A stretch of 5,987 nucleotides of DNA from DROE01 sp964569865. Its GTDB lineage: Bacteria; Pseudomonadota; Alphaproteobacteria; Rhizobiales; Devosiaceae. Each line of letters begins with the position of its first letter. Position 1 is the first letter of the stretch. The notes beneath the pieces were generated by a model, which did no database searches, was not told where the DNA came from, and was given only the letters and a program-made list of their open reading frames with translations. The stretch is taken from NCBI GenBank assembly GCA_964569865.1, contig CAZMVQ010000106.1:1-5987 (forward strand), written 5' to 3'. The translations under genes were made by a program, and so were the position numbers. This document shows positions 1 to 5,886 of this stretch, one piece after another.

Positions 1-281
1 CTAACATCAATATCCCCACCCTGCACACCATACAATTGCTCGACTACGCAACAAACGGACCAATGCCAATAGAAATCAAAAATATAACCCCACGTACAAA
101 AACACCACGATTAAAGGAAGTCAGTCCGAGGGAGATCGCTTGAACCTTTAACGAATAACTATCATGAATTTTCGAGCAAACACTGTGTAAGCAACGGTTT
201 TTGAACGAAAAGTGGCTGCCAGACACGGCCACAACTGAAGCGTTAAAACGCCTCAGCGGGTAATCTATGCCCAAAATGTCC

Positions 282-297
282 GGTGAACTGTTTCACC
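282..297. promoter_or_regulatory. operator-like inverted repeat upstream of dctP
   Basis: A perfect inverted repeat, GGTGAA-CTGT-TTCACC, has 6-base arms and a 4-base spacer about 80 bases before the dctP start. The size and symmetry fit a dimeric regulator site, and TRAP operons are often controlled by a local GntR-, IclR- or two-component-type regulator. No regulator gene lies in the window, so the binding protein is unknown. As RNA it would be only a weak hairpin. Confidence 0.35.
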
Positions 298-307
298 ACA
301 AACTGAT

Positions 308-331
308 TTGCTGCTGGGAGATAGGCAGCAA
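308..331 (+). other. leader hairpin (TTGCTGC/GCAGCAA)
   Basis: Seven perfectly complementary bases, TTGCTGC at 308-314 and GCAGCAA at 325-331, enclose a 10-base loop. If transcription begins upstream, this is a 5' UTR stem-loop of the dctP mRNA. It lacks a following T tract, so it is not an intrinsic terminator. mRNA stabilisation or a protein site are possible uses, but both are inference. Confidence 0.35.
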
Positions 332-344
332 TTCACTTGTCAAA

Positions 345-363
345 TTGCAATGCATTTTTGCAA
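345..363 (+). other. paired TTGCAA motifs next to dctP RBS
   Basis: The self-complementary hexamer TTGCAA occurs at 345-350 and 358-363. The copies can pair around a 7-base loop, ending two bases before the GGAGG ribosome binding site (366-370). The arrangement could be a protein site on DNA or a small RNA hairpin that affects ribosome access. The region is AT-rich, so chance cannot be excluded. Confidence 0.25.
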
Positions 364-377
364 ATGGAGGAATAAAT

Positions 378-1484
378 ATGACTAAAACTAGCAACAGGCG
401 TGATTTTTTGCGCAAATCTGCAATCGGCGGCGCTGCGGCGGCGGGCACTCTTGCCGCCCCCTCAATTGCCACCGCTGCGGGCGATACCATCACCTGGAAA
501 TTGCAGACTTCCTGGCCCGGTGGCATTGGTCTTGATATCTTTAAAGACTGGTGTAATTCCATTGAAGAACGCTCCAATGGCCAAATGAAGTTCATTCCTT
601 TTGGTGCCAAGGACGTGGTTGGTGATTTCCAACTGTTTGATGCGGTTAAAAACGGCGTGCTCGATGCCATGAACCCTTTCACCCTTTATTGGGCAGGTCG
701 GATTCCAGCATCGGTGTTCTTAAGCTCCTATCCAATGGGTCTGCGTAACCCCCACGAATGGGATACGTTCTATTATGGTCTTGGTGGATTGGAAATTGCC
801 CGTGAATTGTTCGCTAAAGAGGGAATGTATTATGTAGGCCCTGTTCAGCACGGTGCCAACATTATTCACTCCAAGGTTCCAATTCGTTCTGTGGATGATT
901 TTCGTGGCCGTAAAATGCGCCTTCCCGGTGGCATGGTTGCCGAAGTATTTCAGGAGCTTGGTGCCAGAACCACATTGCTTCCCGGTTCGGAAATTTTCCC
1001 GGCTCTGGAAAAAGGCACAATTGACGTGGCCGATTATGTGGGGCCTGCAATCAACCTTGCGCTTGGTTTTGATCAGGTAACTGATTACATCTCCATGGGT
1101 CCTCCGGGCTTTATGTCGGTTTATCAGCCTGTGGATCTCATGGACATTACCGTGGGCATGAAATCCTGGAACGCACTTCCTGACGCAATGAAAGTATTTG
1201 TTGAATCAGAAGTTCATTCCTATTCCGATCACCACCACGCAAAAATTCAGGCGGCTGATCAGGAAGCTTGGAAAACCTTTGAAGAAGCTGGAACCGAAGT
1301 TACCCGTTTGAGCGCCGATGATGTGGAAATTATCACAGAAATCGCGGTTAAACGCTGGTATGCATGGGCAAATAAAGACGCCGATGCAGCGCGTATCTTC
1401 AAGATTCAGCTCGATTACATGATGTCAGGTACACTTGGTTATGTGACCCCTGAAATGATCGAAGGCATGGAAATTACCGTTTAA
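378..1484 (+). CDS. dctP: TRAP transporter solute-binding protein (DctP family), Tat-exported
   Basis: This is the periplasmic receptor of the TRAP importer; it captures a carboxylate and delivers it to the DctQM membrane complex encoded next. The product is 368 residues, normal for the family. The start at 378 is chosen because GGAGG (366-370) precedes it and a twin-arginine signal begins at once: NRRDFLRKS at residues 6-14, an Ala-rich stretch, then a likely cut after Ala-Thr-Ala (31-33). The mature part opens with the typical TITWKLQTSWPGG. Arg181 in GRKMRLPGG is at the place of the near-invariant DctP arginine that grips the substrate carboxylate. VGPAINLALGF (221-231), followed by an MGPPG segment, resembles the TakP/lactate-receptor branch, which suggests a 2-oxo or hydroxy acid. 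The exact substrate cannot be read from sequence. An in-frame ATG at 267 is rejected because it would bury the Tat signal. Confidence 0.95.
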   Translation: MTKTSNRRDFLRKSAIGGAAAAGTLAAPSIATAAGDTITWKLQTSWPGGIGLDIFKDWCNSIEERSNGQMKFIPFGAKDVVGDFQLFDAVKNGVLDAMNPFTLYWAGRIPASVFLSSYPMGLRNPHEWDTFYYGLGGLEIARELFAKEGMYYVGPVQHGANIIHSKVPIRSVDDFRGRKMRLPGGMVAEVFQELGARTTLLPGSEIFPALEKGTIDVADYVGPAINLALGFDQVTDYISMGPPGFMSVYQPVDLMDITVGMKSWNALPDAMKVFVESEVHSYSDHHHAKIQAADQEAWKTFEEAGTEVTRLSADDVEIITEIAVKRWYAWANKDADAARIFKIQLDYMMSGTLGYVTPEMIEGMEITV

Positions 1485-1498
1485 TTTTCAAAGTAACA

Positions 1499-1542
1499 AG
1501 CCGCCCGGTTTTTTAGTCGGGCGGCTATCAATTTTAATTTTT
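1499..1542 (+). terminator. intercistronic hairpin, partial terminator between dctP and dctQ
   Basis: A perfect 9-bp GC-rich stem (AGCCGCCCG at 1499-1507, CGGGCGGCT at 1518-1526) with a 10-base loop starts 14 bases after the dctP stop. An interrupted T-rich stretch follows (1532-1542). The poor T run suggests partial termination or a 3' barrier protecting dctP mRNA. Either would give more receptor than permease, as is common in binding-protein-dependent transporters. Leaky read-through is inferred because the permease genes have no obvious promoter of their own. Confidence 0.7.
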
Positions 1543-1562
1543 CCAAAACTTCATTTTTTAAA

Positions 1563-1577
1563 GCCGGGAAACCCGGC
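1563..1577 (+). other. small hairpin just upstream of the dctQ RBS
   Basis: GCCGGG-AAA-CCCGGC forms a perfect 6-bp all-GC stem with a three-base loop. It ends about six bases before the GGGAGGG ribosome binding site (1584-1590) of dctQ. There is no T tract, so it is not a terminator. It could block 3' exonucleases or affect ribosome loading; both are inference. Confidence 0.45.
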
Positions 1578-1595
1578 CACGAAGGGAGGGTTGCG

Positions 1596-2804
1596 ATGCC
1601 AAATATCGGTTTCGTTTTACCACACTGGCTATATTGGGCGGGAATTGTAATTTTCCCCCTTATCGCCATGTATTTATCAAGGCAGAAACAGCCCGAACCC
1701 GGTTCTCGCTCTTTGGGGATCTCCTATTTTATCTGGGTTGTTGGCGGGTTTTTTGGCTTTCATCGCTTGTATCTAAAAAGCAGATGGGGACTGCTATATT
1801 GGCCCCTGTTTGCAATAATTCTTTTCGCCTCATCAATGGAGCGCGAAGCAAGGGTAGAATTCTCGAATGCAAATGGTTCAATTATCGCCATTGCCTCCAG
1901 TACCGAGCGCACCAATCGCACGCTGGATAAAGCAGCACTTGAGCTGGAAGAAGCCACAAGCAAACTGGTCGAAATCGGCAGTGCCCAAGAAGATCAGTCG
2001 AGGCGAGATCGTCTGCAAAGAACCATTGATCGCCAGACTGAACGCATGGAAGGTGCTGAAACCAAGCTGGCTGATATGGCCATCGAAAAAGTTGGTTTGG
2101 CTCCAATAGTTGAGCAGGCGACTAAAAATCGCCAATTCTGGTCAAACGTCGCCTTTGGCGCTCTGATTGCCATCATTGCGTTTATGCTTCTTGATCTGAT
2201 TTTGATGCCTTCGATGCTCAAAAGGGCTAGAAAAATCCTTAAAACCAAGCCCGATGGCAAGGTCGAGCGGGAAATTTTACCTGACGACGCGCAATTTGTC
2301 GGTAAAGGCTGGGCGGGAGTTATTGATCGCATATCATTGTTTACGGGTGAATTTGTTGCGCTCTGGTCGGTGATTGCGGTGTTCGTATATTATTACGAAG
2401 TTATCGTGCGCTATGTATTTAACTCGCCGACAAACTGGGCCCATGAGGGCATGTTCCTGATGTTTGGCATGCAATATCTGATTGCCGGATCTTATGCCTT
2501 GCTTTCAGAAAGCCATGTGAGAGTTGATATATTTTACGCCAACTTCTCGCCTCGCGGCAAGGCAGTAACTGACCTGTTGACCTCGGTATTTTTCTTCATT
2601 TTCGCTGGTACTTTAATTTGGACCGGGTGGATATTTGCCATGGATTCCGTTGGACAGGGTGAGGTTAGCTTCACCGAATGGGGAATTCAGTACTGGCCGG
2701 TAAAACTGGTGATTGTACTTGGCGGTGTTCTGTTGTTCCTGCAGGGATTATCCAGAGTTTCCAAAGATATAGCGCTAATAATTGCGCCAAAGCAGGAGGC
2801 TTGA
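1596..2804 (+). CDS. dctQ: TRAP transporter small permease with N-terminal TM2 domain and coiled coil
   Basis: The C-terminal part is a normal DctQ small permease, the membrane partner of DctM: four helices near 251-272, 282-305, 325-350 and 367-387, with the signatures RYVFNSPTNWAHEG (272-285) and HVRVDIFYANFSPRG (307-321). The whole protein is 402 residues, about twice the usual 160-200. The extension has a hydrophobic helix (8-27) and a TM2-type domain (about 40-80) with its hallmark GGFFGFHRLYL (50-60). A charged coiled coil follows (about 104-178; heptad positions Leu110, Leu117, Leu124, then Leu140, Ile144, Met151, Leu158). A further helix (181-205) and a basic linker (KRARK, 209-213) lead into DctQ. 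The frame is unbroken, and GGGAGGG at 1584-1590 supports the start. The extension's role is unknown. If the basic linker is cytoplasmic, the coiled coil would be periplasmic, facing DctP; this topology is inference. Confidence 0.9.
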   Translation: MPNIGFVLPHWLYWAGIVIFPLIAMYLSRQKQPEPGSRSLGISYFIWVVGGFFGFHRLYLKSRWGLLYWPLFAIILFASSMEREARVEFSNANGSIIAIASSTERTNRTLDKAALELEEATSKLVEIGSAQEDQSRRDRLQRTIDRQTERMEGAETKLADMAIEKVGLAPIVEQATKNRQFWSNVAFGALIAIIAFMLLDLILMPSMLKRARKILKTKPDGKVEREILPDDAQFVGKGWAGVIDRISLFTGEFVALWSVIAVFVYYYEVIVRYVFNSPTNWAHEGMFLMFGMQYLIAGSYALLSESHVRVDIFYANFSPRGKAVTDLLTSVFFFIFAGTLIWTGWIFAMDSVGQGEVSFTEWGIQYWPVKLVIVLGGVLLFLQGLSRVSKDIALIIAPKQEA

Positions 2805-2805
2805 A

Positions 2806-4131
2806 ATGGGTCTTGAAATTGAAATAGGCTGGTTGACCCTTATGATGTTTGGCTCCCTTTTGGTGCTGCTCATGGCGGGTTTGCCCTTGGCCTTTGTAAC
2901 GGGCGGGTTGGCTATTGTCTTCCTGTTCGTCCTTGGCGATATGGATACGCTGAATATCGTTCCATCGCGTATTTTTCCGCTGATGACTGACTATCAGCTC
3001 TCTGCAATTCCGCTATTTATCTTTATGGCGGCCATGCTTGAGCGAGCGGGGATTATCAATGATATGTTCTCGGTGATTTATAAACTGCTTGGTGGTTTAA
3101 AGGGCGGTCTTGCCTCCGCGACCATTATCGCTTCAACAATTCTGGCCGCTATGGTCGGGGTGGTTGGTGCAGCGGTTGTCACCATGGGCATCATTGCCTT
3201 GCCTGCCATGCTGGCGCGTAAATATGACACCAAAATTGCCATGGGCTCGATTATGGCTGGGGGAACATTGGGCATTCTTATTCCGCCCTCAATTCTGGCG
3301 ATTATTTATGCTGTGGTTGCCGATCAATCGGTTGGAGAATTGTTTATCGGTGCCGTTATTCCGGGCCTGATGCTTTCAAGCATGTATATTTTATACGTGA
3401 CCGTGCGCTCCTACATTAATCCCGAACTTGGTCCGCCAATTCCCATCGAAGAACGTATTTCGGTTCGTGAAAAATTCCGTCTGATGGGAAAAATGACCGC
3501 ACCGATTACGCTGATTATTGTGGTGTTTGCCGCATTGTTCTCCGGGGCGGCAACGCCAGTGGAGGCTGCCGGTATCGGAACATTTGGCTCGTTCATCGTT
3601 GCCGCTTTGCATGGCCAGCTGGATTGGCGCACCGTGCGCGAAGCCTGCATAACGACGCTTAAAGCCTCCTCGATGGTGATCTGGATCATGTTTGGAGCCA
3701 CCATATTTGTGGGTCTTTATGTGCTTGAAGGTGGTCAGCAATTTGTAACAGGGGCACTGGCAGCAACCGGTTTGGATCGCTGGGGCATTCTTATCCTGAT
3801 GATGATTATTCTTATCGTCTTGGGCATGTTCCTCGATTGGGTTGGTATTTTATTACTGGCGGTTCCAATCTTTGTGCCGATTATCAAAGACTTAGGTTTT
3901 GATCCATTGTGGTTCGGGGTGCTTTATCTGGTGAATATGCAGATGAGTTTCTTATCGCCGCCCTTTGGCTATGCGCTGTTCTATTTGAGAGGAGTGGCGC
4001 CCAAGTCGATCCCGATGTCGGACATTTTTAAGTCAGCATTGCCATTCTTGGCAATTCAGCTGACTGGTCTGATCCTGCTGATGGTATTTCCGCAATTGAT
4101 ATTGTGGCTGCCAAGCATAGTTTATGGCTAA
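2806..4131 (+). CDS. dctM: TRAP transporter large permease (DctM family)
   Basis: This is the transport subunit that moves the substrate across the inner membrane with sodium ions, using an elevator-type mechanism known for the family. The product is 441 residues, a usual length, and hydrophobic throughout with a dozen or so membrane segments or re-entrant loops. Family signatures are AGGTLGILIPPSILAIIYAV (151-170), GAATPVEAAGIGTFG (247-261) and FLSPPFGYALFYLRGVAP (382-399). The ATG at 2806 is chosen because AGGAGG (2794-2799) lies six bases upstream. The in-frame TTG at 2782 would sit before that site. The start is one base after the dctQ stop, so translation is probably coupled and the subunits made in matched amounts. 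Nothing suggests truncation. Confidence 0.95.
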   Translation: MGLEIEIGWLTLMMFGSLLVLLMAGLPLAFVTGGLAIVFLFVLGDMDTLNIVPSRIFPLMTDYQLSAIPLFIFMAAMLERAGIINDMFSVIYKLLGGLKGGLASATIIASTILAAMVGVVGAAVVTMGIIALPAMLARKYDTKIAMGSIMAGGTLGILIPPSILAIIYAVVADQSVGELFIGAVIPGLMLSSMYILYVTVRSYINPELGPPIPIEERISVREKFRLMGKMTAPITLIIVVFAALFSGAATPVEAAGIGTFGSFIVAALHGQLDWRTVREACITTLKASSMVIWIMFGATIFVGLYVLEGGQQFVTGALAATGLDRWGILILMMIILIVLGMFLDWVGILLLAVPIFVPIIKDLGFDPLWFGVLYLVNMQMSFLSPPFGYALFYLRGVAPKSIPMSDIFKSALPFLAIQLTGLILLMVFPQLILWLPSIVYG

Positions 4132-4158
4132 TTTGGAATACGAGATTTACAAATAATA

Positions 4159-4193
4159 AAAAACACCCGTTCAGGAAACTGGCGGGTGTTTTT
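4159..4193 (+). terminator. intrinsic terminator of the TRAP operon
   Basis: AAAAACACCCG (4159-4169) pairs with CGGGTGTTTTT (4183-4193). The loop can fold further into CAG-GAAA-CTG, a GNRA-type tetraloop. The stem runs into a T tract on the plus strand and begins 27 bases after the dctM stop. It closes the dctPQM operon and isolates the transpeptidase gene. Confidence 0.88.
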
Positions 4194-4301
4194 GTGTTGA
4201 AACAGGCAATTTTACTCAGACATAACGCATTCAATTTTATTACATACTTGTTAAAAAATAAAAATAATTCAAATTTTACTGGCAATTTCCTCGGCAAAAC
4301 A

Positions 4302-4332
4302 TTAGCACGGGAAAAGTAATAATCCAGATAAT
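4302..4332 (+). promoter_or_regulatory. weak candidate promoter for the L,D-transpeptidase gene
   Basis: TTAGCA (4302-4307) and GATAAT (4327-4332), 19 bases apart, are the best sigma70-like pair in the AT-rich gap after the operon terminator. The spacing is longer than ideal and the -35 match is partial. Initiation here would leave a leader of roughly 20-25 bases with the weak ribosome binding site AAGGGA (4349-4354). A promoter in this gap is expected because the terminator lies upstream, but its exact position is uncertain. Confidence 0.25.
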
Positions 4333-4361
4333 GTCGACTTTTAATAAAAAGGGATATTTCC

Positions 4362-4994
4362 ATGTTGAAACGGCGTCACTTTGTACAAACCAGTCTAGCT
4401 GCCGGGGCAATGGGATTGAGTTCCACAACTATGTCATTTGCCTCACAAACTACTGCGGAAAAAGACGCCGCCATTCCGGATTACGATCTTCCTAAAGCTC
4501 TTATGCCTCGAATAGTTGAAATTAAAGAAGAAATTAAACCATGGGAAATTTTCGTGGATCCGAACCTGTTTTATCTTTATTGGACAATGCCGGATAAAAG
4601 AGCACTGCGTTATGCAACGGGAGTTGGCAGGGATAACCTTTATCACTCGGGTGAATTCCATGTTGCCGCAAAAAAAGAATGGCCCCGCTGGACACCTACT
4701 CGGGATATGATCAGACGAGAGCCGGAATTATACCTGCCCTTTAAGGATGGCATGCCGGGAGGGTTGGACAATCCTTTGGGAGCACGGGCGCTTTATCTTT
4801 ATACGAGTAATAATCGCGATTCACTTTTGCGTCTTCATGGCACAAATAACCCGCGCACAATCGGGGGAGCAGTGTCAAATGGTTGTTCCCGTCTCATCAA
4901 TGATCAAATTATCGATCTTTATGACAGGGTTCCCATAGGTACCAGAGTTGTTCTTATGCCAAAGGACGGTGTGACTGAAGTACCCCACGACTAA
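4362..4994 (+). CDS. L,D-transpeptidase (YkuD domain), exported
   Basis: Enzymes of this family use a catalytic cysteine to make 3-3 cross-links in peptidoglycan or attach proteins to it, and act in the periplasm. The product is 210 residues. It begins with a Tat-like signal (KRRHFVQTS, 3-11; likely cut after Ser-Phe-Ala, 25-27). Next come WPRWTPT (107-113) and GMPGGLDNPLGARALYLY (130-147), both typical of alphaproteobacterial members. The catalytic segment has His159 (LHGTNNP), then SNGCSRL (172-178) with Cys175 and Arg177. The usual motif is S-[HSN]-G-C-I-R-[ML], so Ser176 replaces a hydrophobic residue, but the catalytic residues are present. No LysM or other wall-binding domain is seen. 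AAGGGA (4349-4354) supports the start. A terminator before it and an opposite-strand tRNA after it make it a single-gene unit. Which cross-link or anchoring reaction it performs cannot be told. Confidence 0.93.
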   Translation: MLKRRHFVQTSLAAGAMGLSSTTMSFASQTTAEKDAAIPDYDLPKALMPRIVEIKEEIKPWEIFVDPNLFYLYWTMPDKRALRYATGVGRDNLYHSGEFHVAAKKEWPRWTPTRDMIRREPELYLPFKDGMPGGLDNPLGARALYLYTSNNRDSLLRLHGTNNPRTIGGAVSNGCSRLINDQIIDLYDRVPIGTRVVLMPKDGVTEVPHD

Positions 4995-5059
4995 AAATCT
5001 ACTCTACATGATTTTGGAGCCAGGCAGAGTTACTGATTTTCAGTAGACGCTTGAAGAAC

Positions 5060-5136
<77 letters not shown>

Positions 5137-5198
5137 GTTGAATATTTTTGTTAATCCAAAAAAATTTGAACCTGTCAGGCAAAATATCTACGAGGCAG

Positions 5199-5227
5199 GA
5201 TTTGGACCGAAAGCGGCGCTCTGTCAA
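5199..5227 (-). promoter_or_regulatory. possible promoter of tRNA-Arg
   Basis: On the minus strand a perfect -35 hexamer TTGACA (plus-strand 5222-5227) lies upstream of the tRNA. The hexamer 17 bases downstream, CAAATC (5199-5204), is a poor -10. Initiation near 5192 would leave a roughly 55-base 5' leader for processing by RNase P. The perfect -35 is the main support. Other AT-rich starts closer to the tRNA cannot be excluded. Confidence 0.28.
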
Positions 5228-5264
5228 ACGCGAATTTGAAAATATTTTGGGATTGTAAAAGTTT

Positions 5265-5278
5265 AGGGTCTTGACCCT
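5265..5278. other. short inverted repeat AGGGTC-TT-GACCCT
   Basis: A perfect 6-base inverted repeat with a 2-base spacer lies between the tRNA and the neighbouring terminator. The spacer is too short for a stable RNA hairpin, so a DNA-binding dimer site is the more natural reading. It sits about 38 bases upstream of the possible tRNA -35. Function is unknown and chance is possible. Confidence 0.25.
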
Positions 5279-5290
5279 GGTAATAAAAAC

Positions 5291-5333
5291 AAAAAAATCC
5301 CGGTCAGCATCATCGCATGACCGGGATTTTTTT
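5291..5333 (-). terminator. strong intrinsic terminator, symmetric
   Basis: A perfect 16-bp inverted repeat has arms at 5291-5306 and 5318-5333, with core TCCCGGTCA/TGACCGGGA and an 11-base loop. A seven-A run on one side and a seven-T run on the other let it work in both directions. It begins 15 bases after the stop of the minus-strand gene at 5348-5761 and is most simply that gene's terminator, keeping its transcription out of the tRNA. Confidence 0.92.
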
Positions 5334-5347
5334 AAATATTTGCGCTT

Positions 5348-5761
5348 TTAGTCGTATTCAGAGGCCAGCGTATAATCGGCAACCCATTGAGTGACGTCTG
5401 ATTGGCCGTTTAATTTTGTGTCGATCGTCAGGCGCATAGTATTGGCAGCCCGATCGATTTCCATCAAAATATCATTGCTTGCATTGGCATCGACAAATGA
5501 TGATGTGTAGCTGTCGGGGGTAACCTGAACGGCTGGCGACCAGCCAAAGTCAAAAACACTGCCGTCAGGGGCGGCGCCAATCACATTTAGCGACATATCC
5601 TGATCGCAAAGACGCGCGGTTATGGTGGGCAGCGGGTGTCCGGGGTTTACGTTGGCCCATTCGGTATTAGCGCAAGAAGCAAGGGCGCTTCCGGAAGTAA
5701 AAAGCAACGTGGAAACAGTAGTTAAGGTTAGGATTGATTTTGAAACAAAAGATTTAGGCAT
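5348..5761 (-). CDS. small exported protein of unknown function, possible lipoprotein
   Basis: The family is not recognised. The product is 137 residues. It begins with a clear Sec-type signal: basic start (MPKSFVSKS), hydrophobic core (ILTLTTVSTLLF, 10-21), then SGSALASC (23-30). Two processing routes fit: signal peptidase I after Ala-Leu-Ala (28), or lipoprotein cleavage before Cys30, since Leu-Ala-Ser-Cys meets the lipobox. A second cysteine, Cys52 (ARLCDQD), is the only other one, so a Cys30-Cys52 disulfide is the alternative. The mature part, about 108 residues, is acidic, with alternating hydrophobic and polar residues (for example NTMRLTIDTKLNG), suggesting a mostly beta structure. GGAAGGGG (5768-5775) precedes the start by six bases, and a strong terminator follows the stop. 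It forms its own transcription unit. No neighbour hints at its role. Confidence 0.82.
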   Translation of the reverse strand: MPKSFVSKSILTLTTVSTLLFTSGSALASCANTEWANVNPGHPLPTITARLCDQDMSLNVIGAAPDGSVFDFGWSPAVQVTPDSYTSSFVDANASNDILMEIDRAANTMRLTIDTKLNGQSDVTQWVADYTLASEYD

Positions 5762-5886
5762 ATTTAGCCCCTTCCAAATCGTTGAAAAAATCTAGCAACG
5801 CCCGAAAAACAGACCTGCTGACCGTCTACCTATATGTATACTAGTCTGAACCGGCCCTGAATGCACGACCAACTTTAGGCGGATTT

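Larger units (their letters stand above)
1..377. other. gene-free upstream region and dctP leader
   Basis: No convincing gene is seen here. The first 240 bases have no good Shine-Dalgarno/start pair and no open frame with coding character on either strand. Positions 240-251 form a short inverted repeat (GCGTT-AA-AACGC). From about 280 to 377 the sequence is rich in inverted repeats, listed separately, and ends with GGAGG at 366-370, seven bases before the dctP start. No clear -35/-10 pair stands out, so the operon promoter is not placed. A divergent gene starting at 31 or 7 on the minus strand and leaving the window is possible but unsupported. Confidence 0.6.

Noticed and set aside
1..31. 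Possible start of a divergent minus-strand gene (ATG at 31 or 7) leaving the window
   Set aside because: Only ten codons are visible, and GGGTGGGG upstream of the second ATG is a poor Shine-Dalgarno match, so it cannot be supported.
44..274. Minus-strand open frame of 76 codons with a hydrophobic C-terminus
   Set aside because: It uses a TTG start without a convincing ribosome binding site, shows no recognisable domain, and lies in an AT-rich intergenic region.
267..377. N-terminal extension of dctP from an in-frame ATG at 267
   Set aside because: It would place 37 residues before the twin-arginine signal. The ATG at 378 has GGAGG at the right distance.
1596..2804. Two genes accidentally merged by a sequencing error in the long dctQ
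   Set aside because: The frame is continuous, with no internal ribosome binding site and start pair noticed ahead of the DctQ part. The linker and membrane segments look coherent, so a real fusion is more likely, though only long-read confirmation would settle it.
2782..2805. TTG start for dctM overlapping the end of dctQ
   Set aside because: AGGAGG (2794-2799) lies downstream of it and is correctly spaced for the ATG at 2806.
5031..5045. Hairpin TACTGA-TTT-TCAGTA as a terminator for the transpeptidase gene or the tRNA
   Set aside because: The stem is AT-rich and only six pairs long, with no T run following on either strand. No clear terminator is seen in this gap.
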